The notes below the pieces were generated by a model. That model saw nothing but the letters and a program-made list of their open reading frames with translations, did no database searches and was not told the origin of the DNA. Made by a program: the position numbers and the translations under genes. This document shows, piece after piece, positions 1 to 7,163 of a stretch of 64,000 bases of DNA. This DNA is from Flavobacterium sp. ENC (GTDB lineage Bacteria > Bacteroidota > Bacteroidia > Flavobacteriales > Flavobacteriaceae). Numbering within the stretch: position 1 is the stretch's first letter; each line of letters opens with the position of its first letter. The stretch lies in contig NZ_JAJMOY010000003.1 in assembly GCF_020991415.1 (NCBI RefSeq), positions 434,001 to 498,000 of the forward strand, read 5' to 3'.

Positions 1-531
1 AATGTATGTAAATCATTTATTGTCTACGTAAATAATAAGCCGGAAAAAGTCAGGCATTTTTTAAATTGGGAAAGATTTAATTTCTCATTCGGAATAGGAA
101 AACGTCAGGTTTATAATCTCGATGTTCCGGATTTATTTATTTTAAACCAGATAGAAAAGATACCAACCGTTTTGGTAAAAATGACTTACAATTCTAAGTT
201 GGTTACCAGTTTAATGGGATATTTTCAAAAATTTAAAATTTTCAACATCATGTCTCTAAGAGAAAGACAGTTTCTCTTTGGCTCCAGCGGAAAAGGAGAT
301 CAAACTGTTTTTGAAATGATTGTAAAAACGAAGGCTAAAATAAAGAAGTTGAGCTTGCAAAGTGTTAATGGACAGGCTGAGCTGACTGCATTTTCAACGG
401 TCTTGCATATCGAGAAGATGCTAAAAGAGGTCTTATCGGGCGGAATCTATTTTAGTCATCAAATACATTCTTCTCAGGAACTATATGAAGCATTAGCAGG
501 TCACCATAGTATTAATATTAAAGTAGGCTAA
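1..531 (+). CDS. C-terminal part of a probable saccharopine dehydrogenase-like oxidoreductase (5' truncated)
   Basis: The reading frame is open from base 1, so the gene begins outside the window and only its last 176 codons are seen. The fragment has no Rossmann motif because that would lie upstream. A segment near its start, GKRQVYNLDVPD, and the tail ending GGIYFSHQI resemble the C-terminal half of saccharopine dehydrogenase-like NAD(P)-binding proteins, which act on unknown substrates. It ends 6 bp before the next gene, a quinone-type oxidoreductase, so both are probably co-transcribed. The family call rests on remembered similarity only. An internal ATG at 172 is unlikely to be the start because coding sequence continues upstream without a break. 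Confidence 0.5.
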   Translation, partial: NVCKSFIVYVNNKPEKVRHFLNWERFNFSFGIGKRQVYNLDVPDLFILNQIEKIPTVLVKMTYNSKLVTSLMGYFQKFKIFNIMSLRERQFLFGSSGKGDQTVFEMIVKTKAKIKKLSLQSVNGQAELTAFSTVLHIEKMLKEVLSGGIYFSHQIHSSQELYEALAGHHSINIKVG

Positions 532-537
532 TTAAAG

Positions 538-1116
538 ATGAAAAAAATACTGATTATAAATGGACACCCGAATGCTGCAAGTTTCAATTTTGGAATTGCG
601 GACTCTTATTTAAATGGTGCAATTGCTTCCGGGGCACAGGTAGAAACTATTACCATTGCCGAACTACAATTTAATCCGAATCTGCAATTTGGCTATCAAA
701 AACGCACCGAATTAGAACCGGACTTACTGGATGCCTGGGAAAAAATTAAAAAGGCAGATCATTTGGTGTGGATTCATCCTGTCTGGTGGGGTGGCTTACC
801 TGCTATCACAAAAGGATTTATTGATCGGTTGTTTTTGCCCGGAATGGCTTTTCAGTACCGGGAAAACTCAGTTTGGTGGGACAAATTACTAAAAGGAAAA
901 ACCGCCCATATTATTACCACTCTCGATCAGCCGGGCTGGTATTACCGCTTGTTTTATGGAAGACCCAGCGTCAATCAGCTTAAGAAATCTACTTTGGAAT
1001 TCTGTGGCGTAAAACCGGTAAAAGTCAGCTATATCGGAATCATAAAAGGCTCTGGTGATTTTCAAAGAGAAAAATGGCTGCACAAAGTCTATAATTTAGG
1101 ACTTCAGAATAAATAA
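538..1116 (+). CDS. NAD(P)H-dependent oxidoreductase, flavodoxin-like fold (MdaB/KefF/YwrO type)
   Basis: A 192-residue protein, the usual length for the NAD(P)H dehydrogenase (quinone) family that binds FMN and reduces quinones or related electrophiles in the cytoplasm. The N-terminus KKILIINGHPNAASFN forms the first strand and phosphate-binding loop for FMN. The block WIHPVWWGGLPAITKGFIDR (about residues 78-97) is the family hallmark. There is no signal peptide. The start ATG follows the preceding stop by 6 bp, which suggests one operon with the oxidoreductase fragment upstream. The physiological substrate cannot be read from the sequence. Confidence 0.85.
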   Translation: MKKILIINGHPNAASFNFGIADSYLNGAIASGAQVETITIAELQFNPNLQFGYQKRTELEPDLLDAWEKIKKADHLVWIHPVWWGGLPAITKGFIDRLFLPGMAFQYRENSVWWDKLLKGKTAHIITTLDQPGWYYRLFYGRPSVNQLKKSTLEFCGVKPVKVSYIGIIKGSGDFQREKWLHKVYNLGLQNK

Positions 1117-1130
1117 GGGGGTAAGGTTTT

Positions 1131-1219
1131 TTTTGCCACGAATTACACGAATCTGGACGAATTTTTGATGCAAAGTGTGTAAAATAATTCGCGCTAATTT
1201 GTGTAATTCGTGGCCAAAA
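1131..1219. repeat. REP-like inverted repeat, GCCACGAATTACACGAAT family
   Basis: Two arms of about 22 nt (1131-1152 and 1197-1219) are imperfect inverse complements and flank about 44 nt. The core words are GCCACGAATTACACGAAT and its reverse. Related copies lie at 54178-54460, and degraded ones near 8440-8465 and 20525-20560. The element lies between the convergent 3' ends of the oxidoreductase gene and dnaX and is followed at 1220-1265 by a second repeat type (CTTTGCGAACTTTGCG / CCTTGCGG). Nothing coding is seen in it. Confidence 0.6.
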
Positions 1220-1277
1220 AGCCTTTGCGAACTTTGCGAAAATCCCTCGCGTCCTTGCGGTTAATTACGGCAGAATA

Positions 1278-1979
1278 TTAAGTATGTAAATCCAATCCAA
1301 ATGTAGAACGTAAAAGTTCAATGTTTGGGTTGATTTCCAGTAAGCGGTTGTAACGGTCCTGATCGTTAAAGCTGCGTTTGCTTTCGATAGTTTCGTTTAC
1401 CTTAACCTCAATTGTAATGTCATGATTGTGTAGGTGACCTTTTAAATGTCCCAAAAGCCCGTGAATCTGGCTTTCAAAATCCAGTTTGGAGCCTTCATTG
1501 GGTAATTCCAGTGTAATTACCGTTCCGTCTAAAGTCGGGTCGTTAATCAATAACAACGATTGCATGATTTTTAAGCCTTTATCCCCGAGACGCTGTGCAT
1601 ATTTATTCCATTGCACTAACATTTCTGTCTCGGTAAATTCTTCAGTTGGAAGGACAGAGGAAGGTTTGACATACGATTTGGTACTGGCTTCCAGTTCTTT
1701 TTTCTTGCGGATACTCGATAACGAAAAAGCAGAAATTTTAGGTTCAGGGCCTGATTCGGGTTTTGTTACAGGGGTTTCCTCTTTTGTAGCTTCGACGATT
1801 GTTTCCGATTTCACTTCAACAGTCGAATGGCTATTCTGTCCCTCATTTGGAATTTGGGATTTCAAATTTGGATCTTCTCCTGAAGTGTTTGGAATTTGGG
1901 CTTTTGTAGTTGGAATTTCAACAATAGAATATCCCCCATTTTTAAAGTAAACGGGTGGAATTATGAATTGCTCAGCTTT
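1278..1979 (-). CDS. dnaX: dnaX tau-specific C-terminal region, read after a -1 frameshift
   Basis: This frame has no ATG start near its 5' end but is open all the way back to the A10 tract inside dnaX. Reading it from 1979 on the minus strand gives 233 residues; joined to the first 356 codons of dnaX the product is about 589 residues, a normal tau length. The segment begins with a low-complexity Pro/Glu/Lys/Ser linker and ends in a compact domain (from about LVQWNKYAQRLGDKG onward) that resembles the polymerase-binding C-terminal domain of tau. A TTG at 1865 could be called as a separate start, but the open frame upstream and the position right behind dnaX make a tau extension much more likely than an independent protein. 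Confidence 0.75.
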   Translation of the reverse strand, partial: KAEQFIIPPVYFKNGGYSIVEIPTTKAQIPNTSGEDPNLKSQIPNEGQNSHSTVEVKSETIVEATKEETPVTKPESGPEPKISAFSLSSIRKKKELEASTKSYVKPSSVLPTEEFTETEMLVQWNKYAQRLGDKGLKIMQSLLLINDPTLDGTVITLELPNEGSKLDFESQIHGLLGHLKGHLHNHDITIEVKVNETIESKRSFNDQDRYNRLLEINPNIELLRSTFGLDLHT

Positions 1980-3046
1980 TTTTTTTCTCCATCAAAATTG
2001 ATAGAGGCTAACTGCATCAGGCATAATTCGACTAAAAGGCGCTGGTTCTGACTTAGTTTGTATTTTAAATCACAGTCATTTGCAATGTCAATTCCTTTTA
2101 ATAAAAAGTCCTGTGAGCATTTTTGAGCTTGTACGCCATACATTTGCTGGGCCTGTTCACCCACTTCAAGCAAAGCAATAGTAGCGGGAGTTTTACTTAC
2201 CAGTAAATCCCTGAAATGTGAAGCCAGTCCGGCAATAAAATGATGTCCGTCAAAACCTTTGGCAAGAATATCATTGTACGCCAGTAAAAGATCCGGAATT
2301 TTATTTTCTAAAAGTAAATCAGTAATGTTAATGTACGTTTCGTAATCTAAGACGTTCAGGTTTTCGGTAACGGCCTGACGGGTTAAGTTGGTTCCGCAAA
2401 AAGAAACGACACGGTCAAAAATCGATAAAGCGTCACGCATCGCACCATCTGCCTTTTGGGCAATAATGTGCAGGGCATCGTCTTCAAAATTAATTCCCTG
2501 ACTTGCCGCAACTTCCGCTAAATGTTCCTTGGCATCTTTTACCGTAATTCTCTTGAAATCAAAAATCTGGCAACGGGATAAAATCGTTGGAATAATTTTG
2601 TGTTTCTCAGTCGTAGCTAAGATAAAAATAGCATGTTTTGGCGGTTCTTCCAGTGTTTTCAGAAAAGCATTAAAAGCTGCCGATGACAACATGTGGACCT
2701 CGTCGATAATATAGACTTTGTATTGCCCGGTTTGTGGCGGGATCCGAACCTGGTCGATCAGGCTTCGAATATCATCAACCGAGTTGTTGGATGCAGCATC
2801 TAACTCAAAAACGTTAAAAGCAAAATCTTCATTAGGATCATCATATCCGGGCTGATTTATTTTTCGGGCCAGAATACGGGCGCAGGTAGTTTTACCAACT
2901 CCACGCGGTCCTGTAAACAATAAAGCCGAAGCAAGATGATTGCTTTCTATGGCATTTAGCAAAGTGTTGGTAATGGCTTTCTGTCCCACAACATCCTTAA
3001 AGGTTTGTGGGCGGTATTTACGGGCCGATACTACAAATTGTTCCAT
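1961..3046 (-). CDS. dnaX: DNA polymerase III clamp-loader subunit gamma/tau, gamma form
   Basis: AAA+ ATPase of the sliding-clamp loader. The natural start is the ATG at 3046 (MEQFVVSARKYRPQTF); an upstream TTG in frame at 3094 would add 16 residues not typical of the family. Seen are Walker A GPRGVGKTT, Walker B with sensor IIDEVHMLSSAAFNAFLKTL, and the SRC motif (ILSRCQIFDF). The frame stops after 361 residues, just past the clamp-loader core (domains I-III), immediately after an A10 run. The four-cysteine zinc module usually found between Walker A and B is absent: the stretch after LARKIN has no cysteines. The protein thus matches a gamma-type short product, with tau made by frameshifting. 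Confidence 0.95.
   Translation of the reverse strand: MEQFVVSARKYRPQTFKDVVGQKAITNTLLNAIESNHLASALLFTGPRGVGKTTCARILARKINQPGYDDPNEDFAFNVFELDAASNNSVDDIRSLIDQVRIPPQTGQYKVYIIDEVHMLSSAAFNAFLKTLEEPPKHAIFILATTEKHKIIPTILSRCQIFDFKRITVKDAKEHLAEVAASQGINFEDDALHIIAQKADGAMRDALSIFDRVVSFCGTNLTRQAVTENLNVLDYETYINITDLLLENKIPDLLLAYNDILAKGFDGHHFIAGLASHFRDLLVSKTPATIALLEVGEQAQQMYGVQAQKCSQDFLLKGIDIANDCDLKYKLSQNQRLLVELCLMQLASINFDGEKKKLSNS
1977..1986 (-). other. A10 slippery tract in dnaX (programmed frameshift or transcript slippage site)
   Basis: On the minus strand the codons GAA AAA AAA AAG contain ten consecutive A residues, followed by GCTGAGC. A -1 slip here moves translation into the open frame at 1979-1278; without it, translation stops three codons after CTG. 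About 15 nt downstream, TCCACCC and GGGGGA can pair (6 bp with one bulged A, loop about 15 nt), a possible stimulatory hairpin. Known precedents are the -1 ribosomal frameshift in Escherichia coli dnaX and transcript slippage on A9 in Thermus dnaX. A sequencing or true indel error in the homopolymer is the alternative. Confidence 0.65.
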
Positions 3047-3440
3047 ATTCTTTTTTATTCGATAGCAAATATAGGCTGAAAATTGCCAAATCACAAATCT
3101 GAAATTGATAAATATTCAAGTGTATTTTGAGTGGTTTGAACAGGGGCAGGTAACATTTAATTTTAATACAGGCTTAACGAAATGGATGCCTGATAAAACG
3201 GATTTACTAAGCAAAAAAGCACAGATTTACATTAGATCTGTCTTCCTGAGCGAAGTCGAAGGAACGCAATAATAAACAATCAAAGTCCTTGTGAGGAATG
3301 AAGTAATCTCATTAGGATGATAAATTAAGCATTCCTGTTTTGTACTAAAAAATGTAGTATTTTAGCAGTAGCAACACCTGAAAAACTGCGTAAATCTTTT
3401 AAAAAGTGATGATTGGTGCGTTTTTTAAAATCCAAATTTT
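3047..3440. other. Intergenic region with a dispersed GAGCGAAGTCGAAGG word
   Basis: No gene is visible in either strand here. At about 3243-3265 it carries CTTCCTGAGCGAAGTCGAAG, a short word that recurs at 20640-20685 (twice) and, in a variant form, near 51660. These copies lie in spacers only. The remainder is A/T-rich, and no convincing promoter with both boxes could be placed before the next gene. Confidence 0.5.
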
Positions 3441-3890
3441 ATGAAAAAATATCTGTTCCTCATTACGATTGTATTTTTTTCTTTTCAGATTCAGGCGCAG
3501 ACGGCTCAGGATACGCTTGAGATTAAACGTGTTGCCCTGGCTTATATTGAGGCACAACACCATCCGAATCCGAAATTGATGGAAAGTGCCCTGCATCCGA
3601 GACTGGTCAAAAGATCCGTTTTTAGAAATAAGGAAACCCAAAAAGATTATGTGTCTGAATATTTCGCCGAAAACATGGTTATTCTGGCCGATACCTATAA
3701 CGTAAAAGGAGATAAATTTCCCAAAAATCCAAGAAAAGAAGTGAAGCTGTTAGATGTTTCTTCCAGAACAGCATCTGTAAAATTACTGGCCGACACCTGG
3801 ATCGATTATATGCATATTGTAAAAACAAACGGGGAATGGAAAATAATAAATGTACTCTGGCAATATAATGATGTGTCGCAACACGAATAG
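3441..3890 (+). CDS. Secreted NTF2-like protein (putative lumazine-binding family)
   Basis: A 149-residue protein with a clear signal peptide (MKKYLFLITIVFFSFQIQAQ, cleavage after AQA/Q). The rest fits the small SnoaL/NTF2-like fold called putative lumazine-binding: a first helix with YIEAQHHPNPKLMESALHP, then beta strands ending in WKIINVLWQYND. Such proteins form a cone-shaped pocket; the ligand is unknown and lumazine binding is only a database name. It stands alone, with its own spacer upstream and a 75-bp gap before the GNAT gene. Confidence 0.65.
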   Translation: MKKYLFLITIVFFSFQIQAQTAQDTLEIKRVALAYIEAQHHPNPKLMESALHPRLVKRSVFRNKETQKDYVSEYFAENMVILADTYNVKGDKFPKNPRKEVKLLDVSSRTASVKLLADTWIDYMHIVKTNGEWKIINVLWQYNDVSQHE

Positions 3891-3965
3891 AAGTACTATT
3901 TTTATAAATCTTCTATTCAGAAACATATCTTAAAAAAAAAACAGTTATTCTCTTAATTAGCGGAT

Positions 3966-4409
3966 ATGAATGATAAACTAAAAATTATCGAATTCAGGGA
4001 AAGCGATTTAGATGCGTTGCGTGAACTATTTCTCAAAGTGCGTCAAAGTACTTTTGTATGGGTCGATCAGAGTACCTTTGATTTGCCGGATTTTGATGTC
4101 CAGACAAAAGGAGAATATATCCTGACGGCACTTTACGATGAAAAAGTTATTGGATTTATTTCGGTCTGGATGCGGGATAATTTTATTCATCACTTGTATA
4201 TTGACGAATCATTTCATAAACGCGGAATTGGAAAAATACTTTTAAAAGCTGCTTTAGAGCGAACAAAGTTTCCGGTAATGCTGAAATGCCTGGAGCAGAA
4301 TACACAAGCCGTTGCATTTTATAAAAAGACCGGATTTAGAGAGAAAGGACGCGGTGATAATGAAAACGGTCCTTATATTTTGTTTGAACTGAATCAGAAA
4401 ATAGAATGA
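3966..4409 (+). CDS. GNAT family N-acetyltransferase
   Basis: A 147-residue cytoplasmic protein of standard GNAT length. Motif A, the acetyl-CoA pyrophosphate loop, is visible as LYIDESFHKRGIGKILLKAA (R/Q-x-x-G-x-G/A pattern around KRGIGK), and motif B as AVAFYKKTGFREKGRG. The acceptor substrate is not evident. Its stop overlaps the start of the next gene by 4 bp (ATGA), so translation of the two is probably coupled. Confidence 0.85.
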   Translation: MNDKLKIIEFRESDLDALRELFLKVRQSTFVWVDQSTFDLPDFDVQTKGEYILTALYDEKVIGFISVWMRDNFIHHLYIDESFHKRGIGKILLKAALERTKFPVMLKCLEQNTQAVAFYKKTGFREKGRGDNENGPYILFELNQKIE

Positions 4410-5119
4410 AAATCATCACCTGGAATTGTAATATGGCTTTCAGGAAAAAAGCCAGGTATATTCTGGCTCATCAGCCGGATATTCTGATTATTCCGGAATG
4501 CGAAAATATCGAAAACCTCAAATTTCCTCCCGATGTTCCGCTGCCAACAGCTGTACTTTGGTACGGCACCAATCAGCACAAAGGCCTTGGGGTCTTTTCA
4601 TACAGTGAGTACAGGCTTGAACTTATGGATTGTCATAATCCTGATTTTAAAAACGTCCTGCCTATCGCAGTTACCAAAGGAAAAACAGATTTTATTTTAT
4701 TCGCGGTATGGGCCAATAACCCACAGGACAAGGACGGACAGTATGTAACTCAGGTCTGGAAAGCCATTAATTACTACGAAAAACTGCTTGCTGAAACAAA
4801 GACGATTTTAATTGGCGATTTCAACAGCAATACCATTTGGGACAAACCCAGAAGAGCAGGAAATCATTCGACTGTTGTCAGTAAATTGGCGGAGAAGGGC
4901 ATACATAGTGTGTACCATAAATTTTTTAATCAGGAACAGGGAAAAGAAATACATCCTACTTTGTTTTTATACCGTCACGAAAACAGACCCTATCATCTTG
5001 ATTATTGTTTTGCCTCAAATGATTTTATGCAGGTCTTAGAAAGTGTTGAAGTCGGAAGCTATGAAGACTGGAAAATGTACAGCGATCATAAACCCCTGAT
5101 TGTGAAATTTGGAATCTGA
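4406..5119 (+). CDS. Endonuclease/exonuclease/phosphatase (EEP) family protein
   Basis: A 237-residue protein with EEP-fold landmarks: MKIITWNCNMA at the N-terminus (metal-site Asn), IIPECEN (metal-site Glu), LIGDFNSNTIWD (catalytic Asp-x-Asn), and SDHKPLIVKF at the C-terminus (catalytic Asp-His). There is no signal peptide, so it should act in the cytoplasm. The order and completeness of these residues argue for an active phosphoesterase, but nucleic-acid, lipid or nucleotide substrates cannot be told apart. It overlaps the upstream GNAT gene by 4 bp. Confidence 0.8.
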   Translation: MKIITWNCNMAFRKKARYILAHQPDILIIPECENIENLKFPPDVPLPTAVLWYGTNQHKGLGVFSYSEYRLELMDCHNPDFKNVLPIAVTKGKTDFILFAVWANNPQDKDGQYVTQVWKAINYYEKLLAETKTILIGDFNSNTIWDKPRRAGNHSTVVSKLAEKGIHSVYHKFFNQEQGKEIHPTLFLYRHENRPYHLDYCFASNDFMQVLESVEVGSYEDWKMYSDHKPLIVKFGI

Positions 5120-5292
5120 AGCAGGAAAGTTAAAGGGAACAATAAAAAAACAGATTCTATCAAAGCACATTTCTGCTTTGATTTAAAATTAATTTTTTAC
5201 TGGAAAAAATATAAAACGTGAACGGGTATCATATAATTTATTAGTTCTTAATAGCCTTAATTTTAGGTTGTTAATTATTAAAAAATAGCATT

Positions 5293-5772
5293 ATGAAAAT
5301 GAAATCAATTTTATTGGGAATGGGACTTGCTTGCTCTCTATTCGCATGTACTCCAAAAGACACCGATATACAAAAAGAAATTGCCTTAAAATTAGGAGAC
5401 AAGCCTGAAGTACAGGTTTTGGTACAGGATGGTGTTGCCACGATTACAGGTATTTGTAACGATGAGGCTTTTAAGCAAAATACAGAAAACATAGTAAAAG
5501 GGGTCAAAGGAGTAAAATCTGTTGTGAACAACTGCGAAATTCCGGCACCTCAAACAGAACCTGTTGCAGCGGCCGTTGTCATTAATTCGGACAGTACATT
5601 AGATAAATCGGTAAGTGATGTCGTAAAAGCTTACGATGGAGTAAGTGCTACCGTTGTAGGCGGTGTCGTAACACTCTCCGGAGAAATCAAAAGAAACCAG
5701 TTGCAGCCTTTAATGCAAAGTGTGCAGGAATTGAAACCTAAGAAAGTGGAAAATAAACTAACCATAAAATAA
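5293..5772 (+). CDS. BON-domain lipoprotein
   Basis: A 159-residue protein with a lipoprotein signal (MKMKSILLGMGLACSLFACT; lipobox LFAC). Two BON-like repeats follow, each with the strand/turn pattern VQVLVQDGVATITGICNDEA and VSATVVGGVVTLSGEIKRNQ. BON domains bind phospholipid or envelope components and are common in osmotic-stress proteins such as OsmY. The next gene, a BON-LysM protein, begins within a few bases of its stop, so both probably work together in the envelope. Confidence 0.8.
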   Translation: MKMKSILLGMGLACSLFACTPKDTDIQKEIALKLGDKPEVQVLVQDGVATITGICNDEAFKQNTENIVKGVKGVKSVVNNCEIPAPQTEPVAAAVVINSDSTLDKSVSDVVKAYDGVSATVVGGVVTLSGEIKRNQLQPLMQSVQELKPKKVENKLTIK

Positions 5773-5778
5773 GGAGTG

Positions 5779-6150
5779 ATGAGTTTACAGGAAAAATACA
5801 GCGCAGTAACCAATCTGGCTGCTGACTTAGGAATAACAAATTTACAGGTCAGAGAACAGGATAATGTACTCTATATTGATGGTACGGCCAATTCTGCTTC
5901 AGATAAAGACAAACTTTGGGACGCTTACAACAAAATAGATCCGGATTACAGATCGGCTGATGTTGTGATGAATATTGAAGTGACTGAAAAAGTTTCAAGA
6001 GAATATACAGTGGAAAACGGAGATTCACTATCTAAAATCGGAAAAGCATATGGCGTTTCCTGGCAGGACATCTACGAAGCCAATAAAGATATCATCAAAA
6101 ATCCGGACCTCATTCAGGTGGGCTGGAAACTGAAAATACCAACAGTGTAA
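5779..6150 (+). CDS. BON-like/LysM domain protein
   Basis: About 123 residues. The first half resembles a degenerate BON domain (LQVREQDNVLYIDGTANS), the second is one LysM domain (YTVENGDSLSKIGKAYGVSW ... NPDLIQVGWKLKIP), which binds peptidoglycan-type glycans. The arrangement matches the LysM/BON protein family (YgaU/Kbp-like). No signal peptide is visible. GTG at 5776 and ATG at 5779 are both possible starts; ATG is preferred. It is a few bases behind the BON lipoprotein gene and followed by a clear terminator. Confidence 0.8.
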   Translation: MSLQEKYSAVTNLAADLGITNLQVREQDNVLYIDGTANSASDKDKLWDAYNKIDPDYRSADVVMNIEVTEKVSREYTVENGDSLSKIGKAYGVSWQDIYEANKDIIKNPDLIQVGWKLKIPTV

Positions 6151-6168
6151 TTTAATTTTGCTGTTTAG

Positions 6169-6196
6169 AAAAGTCCGTCGTCTGATGGACTTTTTT
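6169..6196 (+). terminator. Rho-independent terminator after the BON/LysM operon
   Basis: An 11-bp stem (AAAAGTCCGTC / GATGGACTTTT, one G-U pair) with a GTCT loop runs into a T6 tract, 18 bp after the LysM gene stop. Confidence 0.85.
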
Positions 6197-6396
6197 ATTA
6201 TTTTGCTTTTAACTGCAAGGCTTTAAGATTTAGCAAGGTTTCATAACCATTTTGCGTAGAATTTGTATCATTCTGAGGAACGAAGCATCTCCGCGACATC
6301 AAGAAAGGAAATCCCCCGTTCCCCAAAACGACAATTTTCTCCGTCCGATTATTGGAATTTGGAATTTAAAAAAAAATGGAATTTAAGTTTAAAAAA

Positions 6397-6690
6397 TCAC
6401 CTTCCCTTTATACTCAAATCCAATAAAATCTGTGCGGTTTCGGAATCGGAATCCGCTGAAAACCCTGATACATAAACTCCTTTTTTGCCGGAGTTTGATT
6501 TAATTCCGTATACAACTGCCTCATCGCCAGGGTCTGATTCCCCTTCGTATCGATACACATGTACAATTTCAAATTTTTCAGGATTCTTTTTAATTGCGTC
6601 AGAGTTTAAATTAAAATCGCAGGTAAATCCTTTCTCATGTAATTGATCTAAAGCTTTTGAAACAGTTGCGTAATGATACATTCTAGTCAT
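6397..6690 (-). CDS. Small conserved protein (family often labelled phosphoribosylpyrophosphate synthetase)
   Basis: A 97-residue protein starting [17 protein letters not shown]. It carries the strongly conserved block [20 protein letters not shown] and a C-terminal [16 protein letters not shown], which I recognise from a Bacteroidota-wide small protein family. Database entries for this family carry the name phosphoribosylpyrophosphate synthetase, but nothing here resembles that enzyme (no PRPP-binding loop, one third of the length). Function unknown. It faces away from rnpB with a spacer of about 115 bp. Confidence 0.7.
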   Translation of the reverse strand: MTRMYHYATVSKALDQLHEKGFTCDFNLNSDAIKKNPEKFEIVHVYRYEGESDPGDEAVVYGIKSNSGKKGVYVSGFSADSDSETAQILLDLSIKGR

Positions 6691-6805
6691 AATAATCGTA
6701 TTTTAAAATTATGGATTTTAAAGATAACTATTTTAAAATTAAATCATTACGAAAAACGTGAGTAAATCTGAAATTTAAAATCATTATTCTTAGTAGATAA
6801 ATCGC

Positions 6806-6813
6806 TACTTTTG
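6806..6813 (+). promoter_or_regulatory. -7 box of the rnpB promoter
   Basis: TACTTTTG matches the flavobacterial -7 consensus TAnnTTTG. The first paired base of RNase P RNA lies 5 nt downstream, exactly where transcription should begin. No TTG is found at the expected -33 position, so the upstream box is degenerate. Confidence 0.6.
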
Positions 6814-6817
6814 CCGC

Positions 6818-7125
6818 GCAGACCGCCTTATCGTCGTTCCGATTTATCGGGAGGGAGGAAAGTCCGGACACCACAGAGAAGCATAGCGGGTAACACCCGT
6901 CGGCCTTAGCAATAAGGCAAGGACAAGTGCAACAGAAAGTATGTACAGGTAATGCTGTAGTGAAACCAGGTAAACTCTATGCGGTGAAATACCAAGTATA
7001 TCAGCATTTAAGGGCTTCTCGTTCGTTGCTGAAGGGTAGGTAGCTCGAGCTTATGAGTAATTGTAAGCCTAGATAAATGATAAGGCTCTGATTTATCAGA
7101 GACAGAATCCGGCTTACAGGTCTGC
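6818..7125 (+). ncRNA. rnpB: RNase P RNA (catalytic subunit, bacterial type A)
   Basis: Conserved RNase P blocks are present in order: GGGAGGGAGGAAAGTCCGGA then CACCACAGAG near the 5' end, GCGGGTAACACCCG, a central GAAAGTATGTACAGGTAATG region, and ACAGAATCCGGCTTACAG near the 3' end. The 5' GCAGACC (6818-6824) pairs with the 3' GGTCTGC (7119-7125) to form helix P1, which fixes both ends. A T6 run follows at once and can end transcription. The RNA processes the 5' ends of pre-tRNA together with RnpA. Confidence 0.97.
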
Positions 7126-7163
7126 ATTTTTTATATATTTGTGAATCCATCTAACTAATTTTC

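Noticed and set aside
1278..1865. A separate protein starting at TTG 1865
   Set aside because: The frame is open back to the dnaX A10 tract and the product is the expected tau tail.
6263..6475. A 70-codon open frame on the plus strand
   Set aside because: Composition is low-complexity and it overlaps the real small gene at 6397-6690 on the other strand; no family resemblance.
6397..6690. Naming the small protein phosphoribosylpyrophosphate synthetase
   Set aside because: It is a third of that enzyme's length and has no PRPP-binding motif.
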